64,000 nt of DNA from Batrachochytrium dendrobatidis JAM81. Its lineage: Eukaryota; Chytridiomycota; Chytridiomycetes; Rhizophydiales. Both the position numbers and the translations under genes were made by a program. The stretch lies in contig NW_006281101.1 of NCBI RefSeq assembly GCF_000203795.2, positions 1,389,279-1,453,278 on the forward strand, in the 5' to 3' direction. Shown piece after piece: positions 52,300 through 64,000 of this stretch. Positions within the stretch are counted from its first letter, which is position 1. Each line of letters begins with the position of its first letter. The notes below the pieces were generated by a model that searched no databases, was not told the DNA's origin, and saw nothing but the letters and a program-made list of their open reading frames with translations.

Positions 52300-53934
52300 T
52301 CAGACACCAAATACATTATAAACAATAATACTTCGATCGTCAGAAACGCTCACAAGTCTTGATCCGTCTTCGTTATAAGCCACGCCCCAAACTTGGTCAG
52401 TGTGTGCATCAAAAGTATGCACACACTGACGAGAATTGATATCCCAGACCTTGACACGTTTATCACTTGATCCAGACGCAAAGTGAGTTGTATTGGGTGA
52501 GACAGCAACTGAAAGTACCCACGATTGGTGACCTGATAATGTTGATAGACAGTTGGCGTGATGTCTGGTATTTGTGAATCAGCATGTAAACGTTAGTGAG
52601 ATATATGCTGCAAGCAACATGTCGACAAAGTCAGTACATACACATCATAAATGTTGATTCGTCGATCATCCGATGCGGTGATGAGCAATTGTGAATCGGT
52701 TGAAAATGTCATGGATCGGATAGCCATTGAGTGTCCTGTTGGTTTAAACAGATGATTAAAATGCCAAATTCAAACCATTTACTACATGTCATGTAGACAA
52801 GTCTAATGCACAGATAATTGCCCACCTGGTAGTGAATGAAGAAGTTTTCCTGTTGGAACATCAAAGATATGAATGGATCCGTTCTCTGCTCCACTTGCAA
52901 GTAGAATTCCATTGGGACTCTGTCATGAGTAATAATCCATTAAATCAGTAGCTTTATCTTGTAAATACCACACATAACGACTTACATATGCAAGCGACAT
53001 GACAAACTTTCCACGAGTTTCTAGAGTTCGATCCTTTTCACCCGTTTCCACTGTCCAGCAATTAATGTTTCCATTGTGAGTTCCAGTTGAGATCTGTCGA
53101 CCATCTGGTGAAAATGCGACTGACCATGCCTTGACTTGACACATTCCAATATATGAGAACCATCCAACTTAATAGTAAGTTATGCATCCTGTTAGGGTTC
53201 ATGATTGATGAAAACTGACCTGGACCAGCCTCGATTGATTTGACTAACGAGTGAGATACGAGATCCCAAATGCGGATCTGGCTGTCCAGCGATGTTGATA
53301 CAGCATCTATAGGATATAACCACAACATCTCATGTATTAATTCCAATCCATACAAGATGTAAGCTTTTTCAGCTGTAGATTCATGCCAAACCCACATGCT
53401 CCGCTGGGTGAGATGTCGACTGAATTCACGCCAAGTTGGTGTCCTTCCAATGTATGCATCAAAGACATTGACTCGGCGTTCCTAAACAATAAAGTATCAA
53501 CTTATGCTGGATATGATTGTAATGAATAGTATCGATGCCTCAAGTAGTGTAGGTAACGGCTAGATCTTTTATAGATGGGACCATCTTACCAGACTTTAAC
53601 TGTATCATCTACTGAACCAGTTACAAATTTGTTTCCTCTGCGACTGCATGCAATTGTCCAGATGCCGTCCTCATGGGCTATTCATGTCATGCACGAGTTT
53701 GTTGGATGCATGTTCGTTCAAGGAGATGTTAGTATCACAGGTTGAAAATAGTAGATGCATTAGCAGTCTTTTAATAGTTGGACATGAAACATGACTCGTG
53801 TGGATTATATCGAAACACAGCTACCTACCATCCTTGATAACCTTTTGAACTTGAAACTATATCAAGCACAAGTTTAAAAAATGAACGAGGTATCTATCAA
53901 AGCATGAAGCACATTCTTCTCGACTTACTGGCAT
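52300..53934 (-). CDS. SKI8: WDR61/SKI8 WD40-repeat protein
   Basis: Beta-propeller scaffold shared by the PAF1 transcription-elongation complex and the SKI RNA-decay complex. Nine exons (53934-53929, 53856-53829, 53677-53590, 53481-53396, 53306-53221, 53134-52988, 52919-52826, 52735-52642, 52564-52300) give 297 residues in frame, close to the ~305 of the human protein. Exon 1 is only ATG CCA. Blades are clear: [20 protein letters not shown]...[23 protein letters not shown], then [86 protein letters not shown] and [18 protein letters not shown]. The SIEAGP and [12 protein letters not shown] blocks are characteristic of WDR61. Confidence 0.95.
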
Positions 53935-54649
53935 CCAGCAATAGTTTGCAAGTTTCTAGAGTTGAATTTTTCAAGACTAAACTTGTTTGAGAGTAAAAAC
54001 GAACATCTGATGGGATTGCAATTGTAAACGATCGATACAAGGCAGTATCATGCATATAAAGTGGTTGAAAACAAATAGATTGACAATGTATTGATAGAGA
54101 TCATCCATTGTTACTCGAAAATAATGAATGCATTGTGGCTCAATTCAACTCGAGATATGCAAACTATTGCTTTCAAGTTGATGCGATTGGGTTGAAACCA
54201 ATATTGAGTAACAGCTTCAATGTGCTTTACAGACATGTTAAATATTCATCGAAATCAAAGCGACAGTATGCAGTAATAATAGTTGAATTTTATTTTGTAG
54301 AATCACCCGAGTCCAGAAGGCTGGAACAGGTATGAAAGGTGGTGTCCAAGAGACACCGAGCAAGAATAAGTGACCAACCAAATGTACAGGCTACAGCAAA
54401 GTGGGGATGGGAAGAGATGATGGGATTGAGTGTATAAATAGAAAGAGCGAGGGATAAAGCCAGCTCCCTCGAGCATATATACAGAGCAATACGAGTTGTA
54501 TAGAGTTTGTGAGTTTAAAGAGTATACTAGGTGATATGCAGAGAACAGAGGATGTGATAGATCTGCAGTAACGACAAGCTGTAAAGACTGAATCTTGGTG
54601 ACGAGCTACTGCATTATGGATAAGCGGTTCGAGACCATGATAGGGTGGT
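53935..54649. other. Intergenic region, WDR61 / small HMG-like gene
   Basis: About 700 bp. A 75-codon open frame (54108-54335) has no recognisable features. I see no repeats or RNA genes. Confidence 0.45.
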
Positions 54650-54853
54650 TTACTTTTTGTTTACGGGGTTTTCAGGTGCGTTTTTCCAGTTGGACGCAGC
54701 GGTCTTGAAGGCTTCACGATGAGAGATTTCAGGTTTGGCAGCCTTGACCTTGGGCAACTCGGTCTTCATAAAGGCATTGTATGGGGTGAGAGCGCGTCCA
54801 GTCTTGCTGGAAGCAACAACCTTCTTTTCAACCTTGGCCTTGACTTCTTTGGG
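54650..54853 (-). CDS. Small YABBY/HMG-box-like protein
   Basis: A 67-residue intronless protein beginning MPKEVKAKVEKKVV. Its C-terminal ~50 residues, TGRALTPYNAFMKTELPKVK and ISHREAFKTAASNWKNAPEN, match the small fungal YABBY/HMG-box-like family (consensus LTPYNxFMKxELxKxK ... HKEAFKxAAxNWxxSPxNP as I recall it). Such proteins are basic and probably bind DNA; no specific role is established here. The start is the ATG at 54853. An 18-codon upstream extension exists in frame but lacks conserved sequence. Confidence 0.82.
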   Translation of the reverse strand, partial: PKEVKAKVEKKVVASSKTGRALTPYNAFMKTELPKVKAAKPEISHREAFKTAASNWKNAPENPVNKK

Positions 54854-55779
54854 CATGCTTGGAAAAAAACAGGCTATGAAAGTTTGAAAGGGACCAAATG
54901 AATACAAACTGCAATGGGAATCGGTTTGGCTTTATACTCAACTCAAGAAGAAATGCGGGTTGAATATCGTTGCTGAATCTGGATATTTTATGGGAACGTT
55001 TTAGGGCGGAAACTGGATCCAGACAGGCGTGCAGTAGCCAATCAGAACGCGATTCACAAACTCTTGTTGGAAAATAAGCACTCTTGTCCTCAGGCATGCA
55101 CAACTGCACTCTGAATTTTCATGGAAAACTATAAGAAGCGAATTAATGTTTGACTTGATTCAAATGGAATACCATTCGGTTGGTTATTATCCAAACCATC
55201 AAGACTGAATACCAATCATTTTTATGGGATTGATTTTACCATTTTGAGCCTCGATGTTTAGATTGTGTTCAACCATTGCAGCCGTGTTTATGTATAATGA
55301 AATACTCGGCCTTGATTTTGCTTTGGAATAAACAATGGTTAAATGTCACGCTTTCCTATTAAAAACTGGCTGCTTGTTCAATAAACATTCCCAGTTCTTC
55401 TTTCATGCAGTGTTCATATAATACAAACTAGTCGGATTGAAACTGTCCATTGAATACTTTAAAAACTCGTATTTGTATTCTAAAACTCGGATACGCTCGC
55501 GCTTTAATTTGAGTAATTCCAGAAATACAACTCTTGTTTCGATACTAAATTACCACGAAATGCCAGAGTTTAAAAAACAATCATTTCATGAAACGAACAG
55601 TTCATGCATTCAACTCGATTATTTAATGATTCGCTTTACATGAACACGACAGTAAACACTGACAATTCATCTTGAAATAGTTTCAAACGCTTATAGTTGA
55701 TACCGCAATCGAAGGGAATTCAGTGGAATTGAATCGACTTGGATTTTACAAATTTGTCCAGTATTCAAATTGCAGTTCG
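54854..55779. other. Divergent intergenic region with TIR element C
   Basis: Upstream of both the HMG-like gene and HAT1. Element C occupies 55279-55654. An 93-codon minus-strand open frame (54828-55109) has no recognisable features. Confidence 0.55.
55279..55654 (+). mobile_element. MITE-like TIR element, copy C
   Basis: The left end (55281-55302) is GCCGTGTTTATGTATAATGA; the right end (55630-55652) is CGCTTTACATGAACACGACA, an imperfect reverse complement. The interior 55450-55590 aligns by eye with the core of the 261-bp repeat (for example TTGTATTCTAAAACTCGGAT, ACGCTCGCGCTTTAATTTGA and TACCACGAAATGCCAGAGTT) at clearly lower identity. Confidence 0.75.
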
Positions 55780-57689
55780 ATGGAAGGTATAACAACATCA
55801 ACTGCACAAGAAACTCTTGTTTAGATCCTTAACCTTTGCTTTATCTGGAATACATAGCACTGTTTGCAGCACACAATCCACTGGCAGAATGGCTTTGCAA
55901 TTCAAACGATGCTGTCTGTCTTTCTTTAGGTATTTTAGTCAATCTGACATCTTGTATGCAAGCCTGTTCGGTTGTATTTCTACTGACTAGCCCATGTTCA
56001 TCTTTGATTCTCAAGTATCAACCCACAACGATCCCTCTGTAGCCAACAAAACAGCTTCAGAGGCTGATCATGCCATCGACTTTCATCCACTGTACACTTA
56101 TCCAGTCTTTGGAGATGAAGAGAAGGTGTTTGGTTACAAGGATTTAAAGATCAAGGTATTCCTCGCTGATTCCATACATGATCTTGTCTGAATAGCTCTA
56201 ATATTTGTCCTGCTTCTATCCAATCGACTGTATTCCCTCTTGAACCACTAGCTGTATTATGCTGCTGGTTCGCTTTATACATATCTAGGGTTCACTTATT
56301 CCTCGAGAATTGGCGAAGGTGCTTCTAAAATGTTTGCTCCTGGAGTTCAACCTCAAAATGTGGTTGAAATGATCAATCAAAAGATTCCTGCAGGTATAAA
56401 TGGCTTGTTTCCATACCATCTCGATTATAACCAATACATTAAACCATTATTTGCTTGTCAAATCTATAGGTGCTGCACATAACTACGATCAGTTTATGAA
56501 ACAGGTCAGGCAGGATGAACACACTTTTCGTCCTATGGGTGTAAAGATTCACGAGTATACTGTTGACAATAAAGTATTTGAAATGTACGAGGTAAGATCT
56601 ACTATGAATTTGTTTTTTGTCAAATCTGTAATGCTCTCATGGTATTAGTACATTGTATCATTACAACTGCCTGACTTTTGCTTATTTTGATGTCGGCTCT
56701 GTAGTGCACGTTTGATACTTTGAATTTCATAGAGTACCACAAACGACTGCAAACCTTTTTGTTGTGGTTTATCGAAGGTGCATCTTACCTAGAAGATAAA
56801 GACAAGAACTGGCAATTTGTGTTGGTGTAAGCATAACATTTGGGGGTTTAAACCCACTAAAGCATTCATCATTGTGATATATGTGTGGTTGATCCCTAAC
56901 AGTGTTATGTTATAACCCATACATGTATGTAAAATGATCTAGATTTGAAAAAGAATCAAACTTTGCTAGTGGTAGTCCTGTGTACAAGATTGTTGGATAT
57001 CTTTCCTACTATCCATTTTATCATTATCCAGACACTCGCAGAATGCGCATCAGGTACAACACTCGTGTTGCTCTAAATATACATGTCTGGTAGTTATACA
57101 GGAGAATGCATCTTGACTCAATCTTGCTTTTTTATATCTATATATTCTTTTAGTCAATTCATTATTCTTCCACCCTATCAGCATCAAGGTCACGGACGGA
57201 AGCTATACACGACTATGATGAATAAATTTATTGGTGATTCAACTGTAGTGGACATAACTGTTGAAGATCCTAACGATGAGTTTCAGGATCTGCGTGATCG
57301 ATGTGATGTGCAACGTCTACTGGAATGCAAAGCCTTGGCTGGTTTGTCTGCTCCATTGGATTCACAATGCTTTAATGCGATACGTGGCAAATATAAGCTA
57401 TGCAAGGTAGGCAGTATTTTGATTGATTTTTAACCCAACCCAATCCAACGCTCACACTACTATTTAGCGTCAAGCATATCGCTGTTTAGAAATTGTGTTG
57501 CTGCATCAATTGAATAGAAATGATGCGCGTGCCAATCGTCTCTACCGGCTTTTTGTCAAAGCACGCATCTTTCAACAAAACTGTGATGTTCTAAAATCAT
57601 TGCCGTTTGATGAGCGAGTAGATCGACTGCATGAAACCTATTTGGCTCTTGAACAGGACTATCAAAACGTGCTGTCTACTTTGGAATGA
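55780..57689 (+). CDS. HAT1: Histone acetyltransferase HAT1
   Basis: Type B acetyltransferase that modifies newly made histone H4 (Lys5/Lys12) with an RbAp46/HAT2 partner. Nine exons (55780-55786, 55870-55929, 56016-56155, 56252-56393, 56470-56591, 56705-56826, 56943-57053, 57154-57406, 57468-57689) give 392 residues in frame. Exon 1 is ATG GAA G. The N-terminal domain has EWLCNSNDAVCLSL, TYPVFGDEEKVFGYKDLKI and YYAAGSLYTYLGFTYSSRI. The GNAT core includes EYHKRLQTFLLWFIEGASYL, FVLVFEKES, RRMRISQFIILPPYQHQGHG (acetyl-CoA loop QxxGxG) and VVDITVEDPNDEFQDLRD with the catalytic Glu. The C-terminal helical region follows. This matches human HAT1 throughout. Confidence 0.96.
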
Positions 57690-57871
57690 ATACAAAACTA
57701 AAAATTATGATTACCATAGGTTTCAACTGGAAATAAAATTGGTAAAATACAAAGATGCCATGCTGAAAAGAATGGTCAATTTGGAATCATTTTTTGAATC
57801 ATCACATTCAACTGCATTTATTCTGGATACTCTGTTTGAAAGCGTCACACCCATGCAGAAATCAGTCTGAA

Positions 57872-60301
57872 TCAAAGCTTTGCTTTGAGTGCAGCTTCTT
57901 GGCACATGGCTGCAACGTCGCGCAACACATTAGAAAACGTGTCTCGAAAAGCAGCACTGCTCGTTTCCTTGCATGCGACTTTAGACTCGATACCCATTTT
58001 AATGATCGAATCGCCAATTGTGTAATTCATGCCATATCCCTCAGCAACCTAATTTCATGTTACCAATATGCAAGTATAAGAATCTGAGTTTAAACATCCA
58101 CTGCACATTACAACTTACCACAGCACCAAACCCTGTAGCCAGCATACGATCACTAAAAAACAATCCACTGGTTGATAGGGTCCATTGACTGCTTTGGGCA
58201 TACACTGGATGAGTGAAAAAGGCTGATGGCGGATCTGTGGGTTTTACCATCAACTTCAATCCAAGAAGATGACGATCTACTCCATGTGCATCACCTGCTT
58301 CAGTGATGGTTTTTACATGAGCTTGACAGGCTGTTTGAAATGCGTCATATTTGCTCATTGCCTAAAGTATCCATATATTTCACCACACTGTTAACCCATA
58401 TCGGACTTGAGATTTACACACCAGCATCATGTGTATCCACTTACAGATATATCCTTTTTGTGAAATAACTCGACAAAATCATGGGACTCGATGGAGTGCG
58501 ATCGACACGTTTCAGTTCTGCCATGCAGATATTTGCGTGTGGACGCTGTTTCATATACGCCAACACATTGGCCATGCAGTCGATAGTACGTCAGTTGAAT
58601 ACACATTTGGATATACGCATCTGGACTGACTTTGCCTAATGTGTAAACATCACAAACCCAATTTTAACGATTCAATGGTTGATTGCAGTCGTATTTTTAC
58701 AACAGTCATGACACGACATACCAGTTTTTTTAATCAACCCAGCACCATATTCAGTAAAATGAAGCACAGCGACATCACTGTTGGATGTCAGCTTGTAAAC
58801 AAATTCTTTAGCTTCGACAAGAGCATTACGAATATTTTCATCCACAGTCCATTTCAGTTTATGCACTGCGTTGGGAGTGGACATGATGACTGCACCAGAT
58901 GGGTCCACGGCAGGTTCACTACATCAATCATATACAATGTTATGGGTTGTACCTACTAGCATATTCATCAACGTGTCTACCTTTTGGCTGCCTGATCAAT
59001 AGCAAGTGCAGGAACAAGAGCATCACATGGAGAATGTTCGCCATTGACACCGATACGTGCATCGCGAGTGACTACAACACTCATGCACTTGTCAAACCAG
59101 CGATTTGTTCCTGACACTCCATGAAACGTTGCCCCTAAACATTCCATTGACTGAATTTAGAAAACTGGATACAGCAAGTAACATTGTGTTTAAAAGTATG
59201 GTTTGATTCATACGAGTGCACATTGACTCAACTTGCATGATCATCCAAAGAAGGTGAAATGGCAACATCATCCAATGAGACTGAGAATAAAGCAGTATCG
59301 ATCCATTTGAACGTGTCCTTGTTTTCACCTCCAAGACTGACTAAATGAGCGTGCCATTTAGACCAAACATCACGATGGTGACCAGTAAAAATGCCAATGG
59401 GGGGTTCCATATGATGCGTCTTGTCAACATGGCTTGCAATATCCTGAAGTTGTCTTTTTTGATATCATTGATAAAAAAACACACATAAGTTGTCTTGACA
59501 AAAGCAAGTATAGGAATCAAGCACTTGCCTCTGTATTTCGGAAACAGTTAGACGTTTACCGCTTTGTGGATCGTATGCCCAAGCAACATAGATCTGATCG
59601 CGCACCATGACCATAAAGTGTTTGTAAGGGGAGGGAAATGATCCTACGAGGACATCACACTCGGCAACAGGAATGCGAGAAATTCCAAATATGTTGCGAT
59701 ATTGATCCATACAGAGAGGACCAGCACGAGTTGATTCTGGTTTCATTATTTCACTAATTGGATAGTTTGAATTGTCAACCATAGCATTCAACACTTTGTA
59801 TAGTGAATCAACGACCATCAACTCGACTCACTTTTCAACTCTGTCTTTGAAATCAACGAGGTTGGAGATGTAACCTGCAGCCCGTTGGATTTGAAATGGA
59901 GTCAACCCTACTTGACCCTGGACATGGACTGCAGTGGGTGGTGGATGTGGATGTTCTCCAACCAACATATACCAGTTGCTGTTGACCAACAAAGGTTCAC
60001 GCCAACTCAGATAAGCAAGTTTAATCCACCAGGCTTCTAACCAAGATGTATTGTGTGGGACTTCAGGTGCTGTTGGGTCAGCATTGTATGCTTGCACATG
60101 AGCCTCGAGTCGTTTGTGCAAGTCTTTGCCTAAACCCGACTCAAAGTCGGATGCAATGCGAGCATAATCTGTATAAGCAGATTGGATCTTGAAATAAGGA
60201 CGAGTAGACCGCAAGTATTTTGAAATGGTATCCTTGAGAGCAGGAAGAGGAAGTCTTGGCAGTAGCTTCTGGTTAGCAAAAGTACGAGTGATCTGCGACA
60301 T
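57872..60301 (-). CDS. CRAT: Carnitine O-acetyltransferase with C-terminal peroxisomal signal
   Basis: Transfers acetyl groups between CoA and carnitine so acetyl units can leave peroxisomes or mitochondria. The protein starts MSQITRTFANQKLLPRLPLP. Exon 1 (60301-59832) ends at an intron of 78 nt that reads through in frame except for one TGA; splicing at 59754 gives VENEIMKPESTRAGPLCMDQ, aligning with human CRAT. Other blocks: WLEAWWIKLAYLSWREPLLV, PPIGIFTGHHRDVWSKWHAH, FHGVSGTNRWFDKCMSVVV, NGEHSPCDA (catalytic His), KVSPDAYIQMCIQLTYYRLH, TASTRKYLHGRTETCRS, DRHLLGLKL and SDRMLATGFGAVVAEGYGMN. The last three residues are AKL followed by a stop, a PTS1 peroxisome signal also found on mammalian CRAT. 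Around eight exons; not every border was verified. Confidence 0.93.
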
Positions 60302-60580
60302 AATTATTGATGGAATGAGCTGGCAAGTCTGTCACGAACACCAACACGATCCACTGTTGAATGCATGTCCAACCCCACGTGTTAGTACAACTCGTTCATC
60401 ATTCTAAATTGCAATTTTAAAAGTATATTCAATAACGCCAAGTTTCATTTCGCTTGAAAATAGATCGCAAGACAGCAGAGCACACCATACAAAATGAAAA
60501 GGCATTCCTCAGCCATTACAGTCTTATAACCATGCGATTGTGTGGTAAATATAGCCCCAGATGTAGAACTCTTCTTGAAT

Positions 60581-61812
60581 CTACTTCTTGTATCCACGCG
60601 ATGCACGACGACCACGAGCCTTCTCGAACTTGCGGCCCTTGGAACGCACATAGGGCTTGGCAGTACTGCCAGGCTTTCCGGGTGTTCCAAAGTGCTTGAC
60701 TGCCTCACGGGAGTTCTTGGGACCGCGAAGAAGAACAGTGCCCTTTCCAAGAGGAGATCGGAGAGCGAGCTGATCAAAAGTGAGAATCTCACCACCTGCC
60801 TTGAGAATACGGGCACGGGCGGAGTTGGTGACACGGAGTGCAGCAACACTGATCTTGGGGACCTCAAGCAGACGATTATCGTCAGTGACAGTGCCGACAA
60901 CAACGGCAATCTTGTTCTCTTTTCCACTCAGGTACTTGGATAGACGAGAGATAGAGATGGGTGGGCGATTGACACGAGACATAAAAAGTCTCTTGAGAAC
61001 AACCTGGTTGAACTTGGAGTTAGTTCGGCGAGCGAGAAAGCGATAAAGCTAATACGTTTTAATGGGTTTAAAAGTTTAGATAAAATGTTTAGTCAACTCG
61101 TAAACAGTCACAGGAAATATGCATCTCAAACTAGACTCACCTTGACCAGAAGACGAAGATAAACATTATCCGACTTGGGTGCAACACGAGCCCCCTTCTT
61201 CTGATGATGCTTCTTCTGCAAGTCGACACCCTGTTGATATCAATACAAAAAGCAGTACAGTCGATTAGCAAATACAGTTTAAACAAGTCAGTTGGATCTT
61301 TAAATTAGTTGATAGAATCAGCAAAGGGTAAAAATTCAAGTCATCCGTCAGCACTCGTCTAGCTTGCGCACGTTCTTCAATTAGAACAAAATGCAGGCAG
61401 AATGAAATCAAGGTGCCTGACCATTGTTGTCCAACACAGTAGTCAGGGATCACCAAGCTTTGAGCAACCTTGTAGCGTCACTCTTGTCATGAGCCAAGTT
61501 ACGAATAATTTGGCTCGGGAGTAGCCAATTGGTTCAAACCAGAAAAGATATCCATCAGGCAGTCGTCGTAGCAAAGATGATGGCTTTTGTAAACAAGTTG
61601 CAAGGTCTTTGTAAATCCATACTGGTGTTTACTGCAGTAGGATCCAAGTGGGTTCAGGAATGATCCAAAACTGGGCATTGCTGGCTTGTGCTGAATGGCG
61701 ACTTGGAGAACAGGAGGATGTATCAAGAGAGATGCATGCATGGAGAGTAGGATGGATGGATGGATGCACACATGCATGCATGGGATGACACAACAAACAA
61801 TCATCTCACCAT
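60581..61812 (-). CDS. RPL18: 60S ribosomal protein eL18
   Basis: Large-subunit ribosomal protein. Three exons (61812-61810, 61230-61141, 61048-60581) give 186 residues in frame, the normal size. Exon 1 is the bare start codon, ATG|GTGAGA. Exon 2 supplies [20 protein letters not shown] and VYLRLLVK. Exon 3 continues [69 protein letters not shown] and a basic tail ending [10 protein letters not shown]. All are diagnostic of eL18. Intron 1 is 579 nt, the longest clear intron in the window, and contains short tandem repeats (listed separately). Long first introns are common in ribosomal protein genes. Confidence 0.96.
61725..61790 (+). repeat. Microsatellite cluster in eL18 intron 1
   Basis: Short tandem tracts of GATG/GGAT units (around 61751-61765) lie between CATG/TGCA runs (61732-61742 and 61770-61783). 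They sit near the 5' splice site of the eL18 first intron. Too short to say more. Confidence 0.7.
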
Positions 61813-62053
61813 AGCTGCTACAAGAAAGTTGTTAGTGTTCGGTGAGTGGGGACAAGTTTACGGCTCACTAAAATCTCGTGTTTGTGCATGACGCTCAAAA
61901 AGTAGCGTTGCTTTTGATACCCTCAGGATATTTGAATTCTGCTTTCAGCACTCGAATCATTTAAACGAGAAATTCAAATAAACTTGTATGCTTTATTACT
62001 ATACAATCGAATTGTGGTTTGATGAAATCGCTGTCCTCCGATTACAGAATGGT

Positions 62054-64000
62054 TTACATTAGATCACGCAGTGCTAGCTGAACATTCTCATCAAACGCAT
62101 TTCCTAGTAAAATCAAATCATTTCGCATCTCCTGTGTGAGCTGCATTTTTCTTAGCTTCATCTCTTCACAAATACTGATGGCTGAAAAGACATCTCGTGT
62201 GTTGACGCAGCACCGAATGAAAAGTGCATAAGCCTTCACATCTGCATCAACGCCATCACGCTTCATGCACCATCGTAGTTCTTTGAGTGCAAATAAGCCG
62301 AAATTGTATGTCTGGGAGCAAGCACTGAGAAAATAGATATAGAGCTCTAAAGAAGGCTGAATTCCTGCATGTCGTATATCACGAAGTCGTTGTGCAGCAA
62401 CATCCATGCAATTTCCATTACAAAATGCATGGATGGCATGAACTACAAGGTTGGAGTTGTGTACTATTCCGCGACTGATCATATGGTTTTCAAATTGAAT
62501 CAGATACAACGACACATATTTTGTCGCTTCCCTTGCTGCAGCTTGAAAGGCTAAAGAATATGTCGTTTGGGTGGGTCTGATTCCTGCTGCTTCCATGCGG
62601 TATACAACTTTTACGGCTTCCATTCCAATCCTACCAGGGTATTCCTCAATTGAAGTGTGTTGATTCTTCATGCACGAAAGAAGGGCATGATAGTTTTCAA
62701 GCTCAGGAACATACCCACGTTGCTCAAAATCATGAAACGTTTTAAAAAGATGCATGATGCTGCTGAATTTTCCAGACTGGTGAGGCAACGTAGTTGCCAA
62801 ATATTTAATGATGGCATCCATGATAGGTTGAGTGGGTTGTGTATGTTGGTTGAGCACATCGTTTACAATCGTGTTGCATTGAGCAAGCCATTCTTTCCGT
62901 TTTAATCGCATCGGTCCGTCTACGTAAGATCTGCTAAACAGATTAATCGATATGCTACCATTCAAATCTGAATGAGAGTTTTTCTCGTCTACTTTAAATT
63001 CATTAGCGGTATTGTTTGCAGGATCAAGACACACAAGTACACCAGTAGCATCAAGCATTGCTATATCAAATTCTAATGATACTTTTTCAAGAACAGCTGT
63101 TGGTAAATGAGATCGGAACCATCGCGATTGTGCATCTACCAAAGAAGGATCCCCAGTTGCAGATGCTGCATTCATAACACCAGCAATTATCCGTTTTACA
63201 ACTGCTGTATCGTGGTAAATTGAATCCGTCCAATCCATCTCTTTAAATAACTCCTGAAGAAACTCGAATCTTTCCATAATACGCTCACGTACTGGAGGAA
63301 TCTTTTGGTCAGCAAAGATATACAGACTCAGGATGCTACGCATAGTAGGATTTTGAATTAATGGCACGGATTTTTCAATGGCTGTATATGAAGTTCGTTT
63401 GCACTAAAGCGTCACAACAAGATGAACCATCAAAGTGTTGATATAATCAGTACCAAGGAATGAATCTAGATTAGCAACATTTGAAAACCACTACAATACA
63501 TTGGATGAAATCAATCTACTCACCGCCAGTAGCAAAACTAGAGATCCGATTGGATCCAAATGAGTAGTGTTCCGTATGACAGCATCGCCAATCTGCATAG
63601 TCAACAGGTTCCCATACGGCCACGCAGCAATTTGATCGGCAACAATAAAGCAGTGAATGGGTTGAATGCATCGACCATCTTCAAATAAATCCGATATGAC
63701 TTGCACAAACCGACTTGCATCTTGATCTGGCTTGAAGTGTTTTAAAAATATAGACAAGGCCAAAGGAGTCCAAGATGGATGGCCATTCAAAGCAAGATAG
63801 TCAAGCGCCGACTTGTCATCACCTGCTCTTGCATAAATAGTCAATTGCTGTTCAAAATCAGCTGGATTGTACTGGGTATGTGTAGTCAATCCTTTTGATG
63901 GTTTTTTTGATATAATTCTGGGTTGAAAGACAGATGATGATTGGTATGAAGCCGAGGACACAGAGAATGGTTGGATGTTGTCTAATTTGGACTGTAATGG
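62054..64000 (-). CDS. PPR-like helical-repeat protein (5' end beyond window)
   Basis: Probable organellar RNA-binding protein. Two exons are visible (from the right edge to 63524, and 63403-62054), joined in frame as VLLLACKRTSYTAIEKS. The open frame continues beyond 64000, so the N-terminus is missing. Helical repeats with PPR character occur in the C-terminal half: GMEAVKVVYRMEAAGIRPTQ, AAQRLRDIRHAGIQPSLELY and AYALFIRCCVNTRDVFSAIS with following EEMKLRKMQ. These fit the ~35-residue PPR period with ending ...GIxPxxxxY. The N-terminal part also looks alpha-helical (LTIYARAGDDKSALDYLALN). A mitochondrial role is inferred from the family, not seen; specific target unknown. Confidence 0.75.

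Noticed and set aside
59754..59831. An apparent in-frame TGA inside the carnitine acetyltransferase frame, suggesting stop readthrough or a pseudogene
   Set aside because: A 78-nt GT-AG intron (minus strand, 59831 to 59754) removes it, and the join gives a block that aligns with human CRAT. The surrounding open frame is chance because the intron length is a multiple of three.
61499..61804. 101-codon open frame and possible C/D snoRNA in eL18 intron 1
   Set aside because: The frame has no protein features; sequences near TGATGG and CTGA do not form a box pair with terminal stem by eye.

Overview
This window is nuclear DNA from a eukaryote. It is AT-rich and gene-dense, and nearly every gene is split by short (about 40-180 nt) GT-AG introns. 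The gene set is fungal: a PHO81-like SPX/ankyrin protein, a PHO80-like cyclin, a BUR1/CDK9 kinase, HAT1, MLH1, MCM2 and NDUFA6. It also carries two proteins tied to motile cilia, an LRRC9 homologue and a SPEF1/CLAMP homologue. That combination fits a zoosporic (chytrid-type) fungus, possibly Rhizophydiales; the order is a guess.

Layout, left to right. 1-4.9 kb: LRRC9-like gene (-), running off the left edge. 5.9-9.4 kb: BUR1/CDK9-like kinase (+). 9.9-13.4 kb: PHO81-like protein (-), bracketed by a 261-bp direct repeat. 14.6-15.7 kb: PHO80-like cyclin (+). 15.9-19.3 kb: MLH1 (+). 19.8-21.6 kb: SPEF1 (-). 21.9-23.6 kb: hexokinase (-). 25-28.2 kb: divergent tandem AAA protein (+). 28.3-32.3 kb: MCM2 (-). 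32.4-34.8 kb: unknown Ser-rich protein (-). 35.3-36 kb: complex I LYR subunit NDUFA6 (-). 36.7-43.2 kb: giant low-complexity CAP-Gly protein (+). 43.2-45.2 kb: apparently empty. 45.2-48.9 kb: RBMS-like two-RRM protein (-). 49.7-52.1 kb: aspartate aminotransferase (+). 52.3-53.9 kb: WDR61/SKI8 (-). 54.6-54.9 kb: small YABBY/HMG-box-like protein (-). 55.8-57.7 kb: HAT1 (+). 57.9-60.3 kb: carnitine acetyltransferase ending in a peroxisomal signal (-). 60.6-61.8 kb: ribosomal protein eL18 (-). 62.1 kb to the right edge: PPR-like protein (-).

Many exon joins were worked out by hand. For 15 genes (all those given a residue count below, apart from the AAA protein, whose first exon is missing, and the intronless small HMG-box-like gene) the summed coding length is an exact multiple of three, which supports the models.

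The most notable structures are: (a) a dispersed family of short terminal-inverted-repeat elements (five recognisable copies plus one internal fragment); (b) near-identical direct repeats either side of the PHO81-like gene, which itself sits divergently beside its probable partner cyclin; (c) five genes whose first coding exon is only 3-7 nt; (d) four frame-supported GC-AG introns sharing the same AG|GCAAGT donor; (e) degenerate enzymes, namely a GDPD domain without catalytic residues and an AAA protein with a Gln in place of the Walker B Glu. Functionally the genes are mostly housekeeping: phosphate signalling, mismatch repair, replication, chromatin and transcription, acetyl-CoA and amino-acid metabolism, plus flagellar functions.
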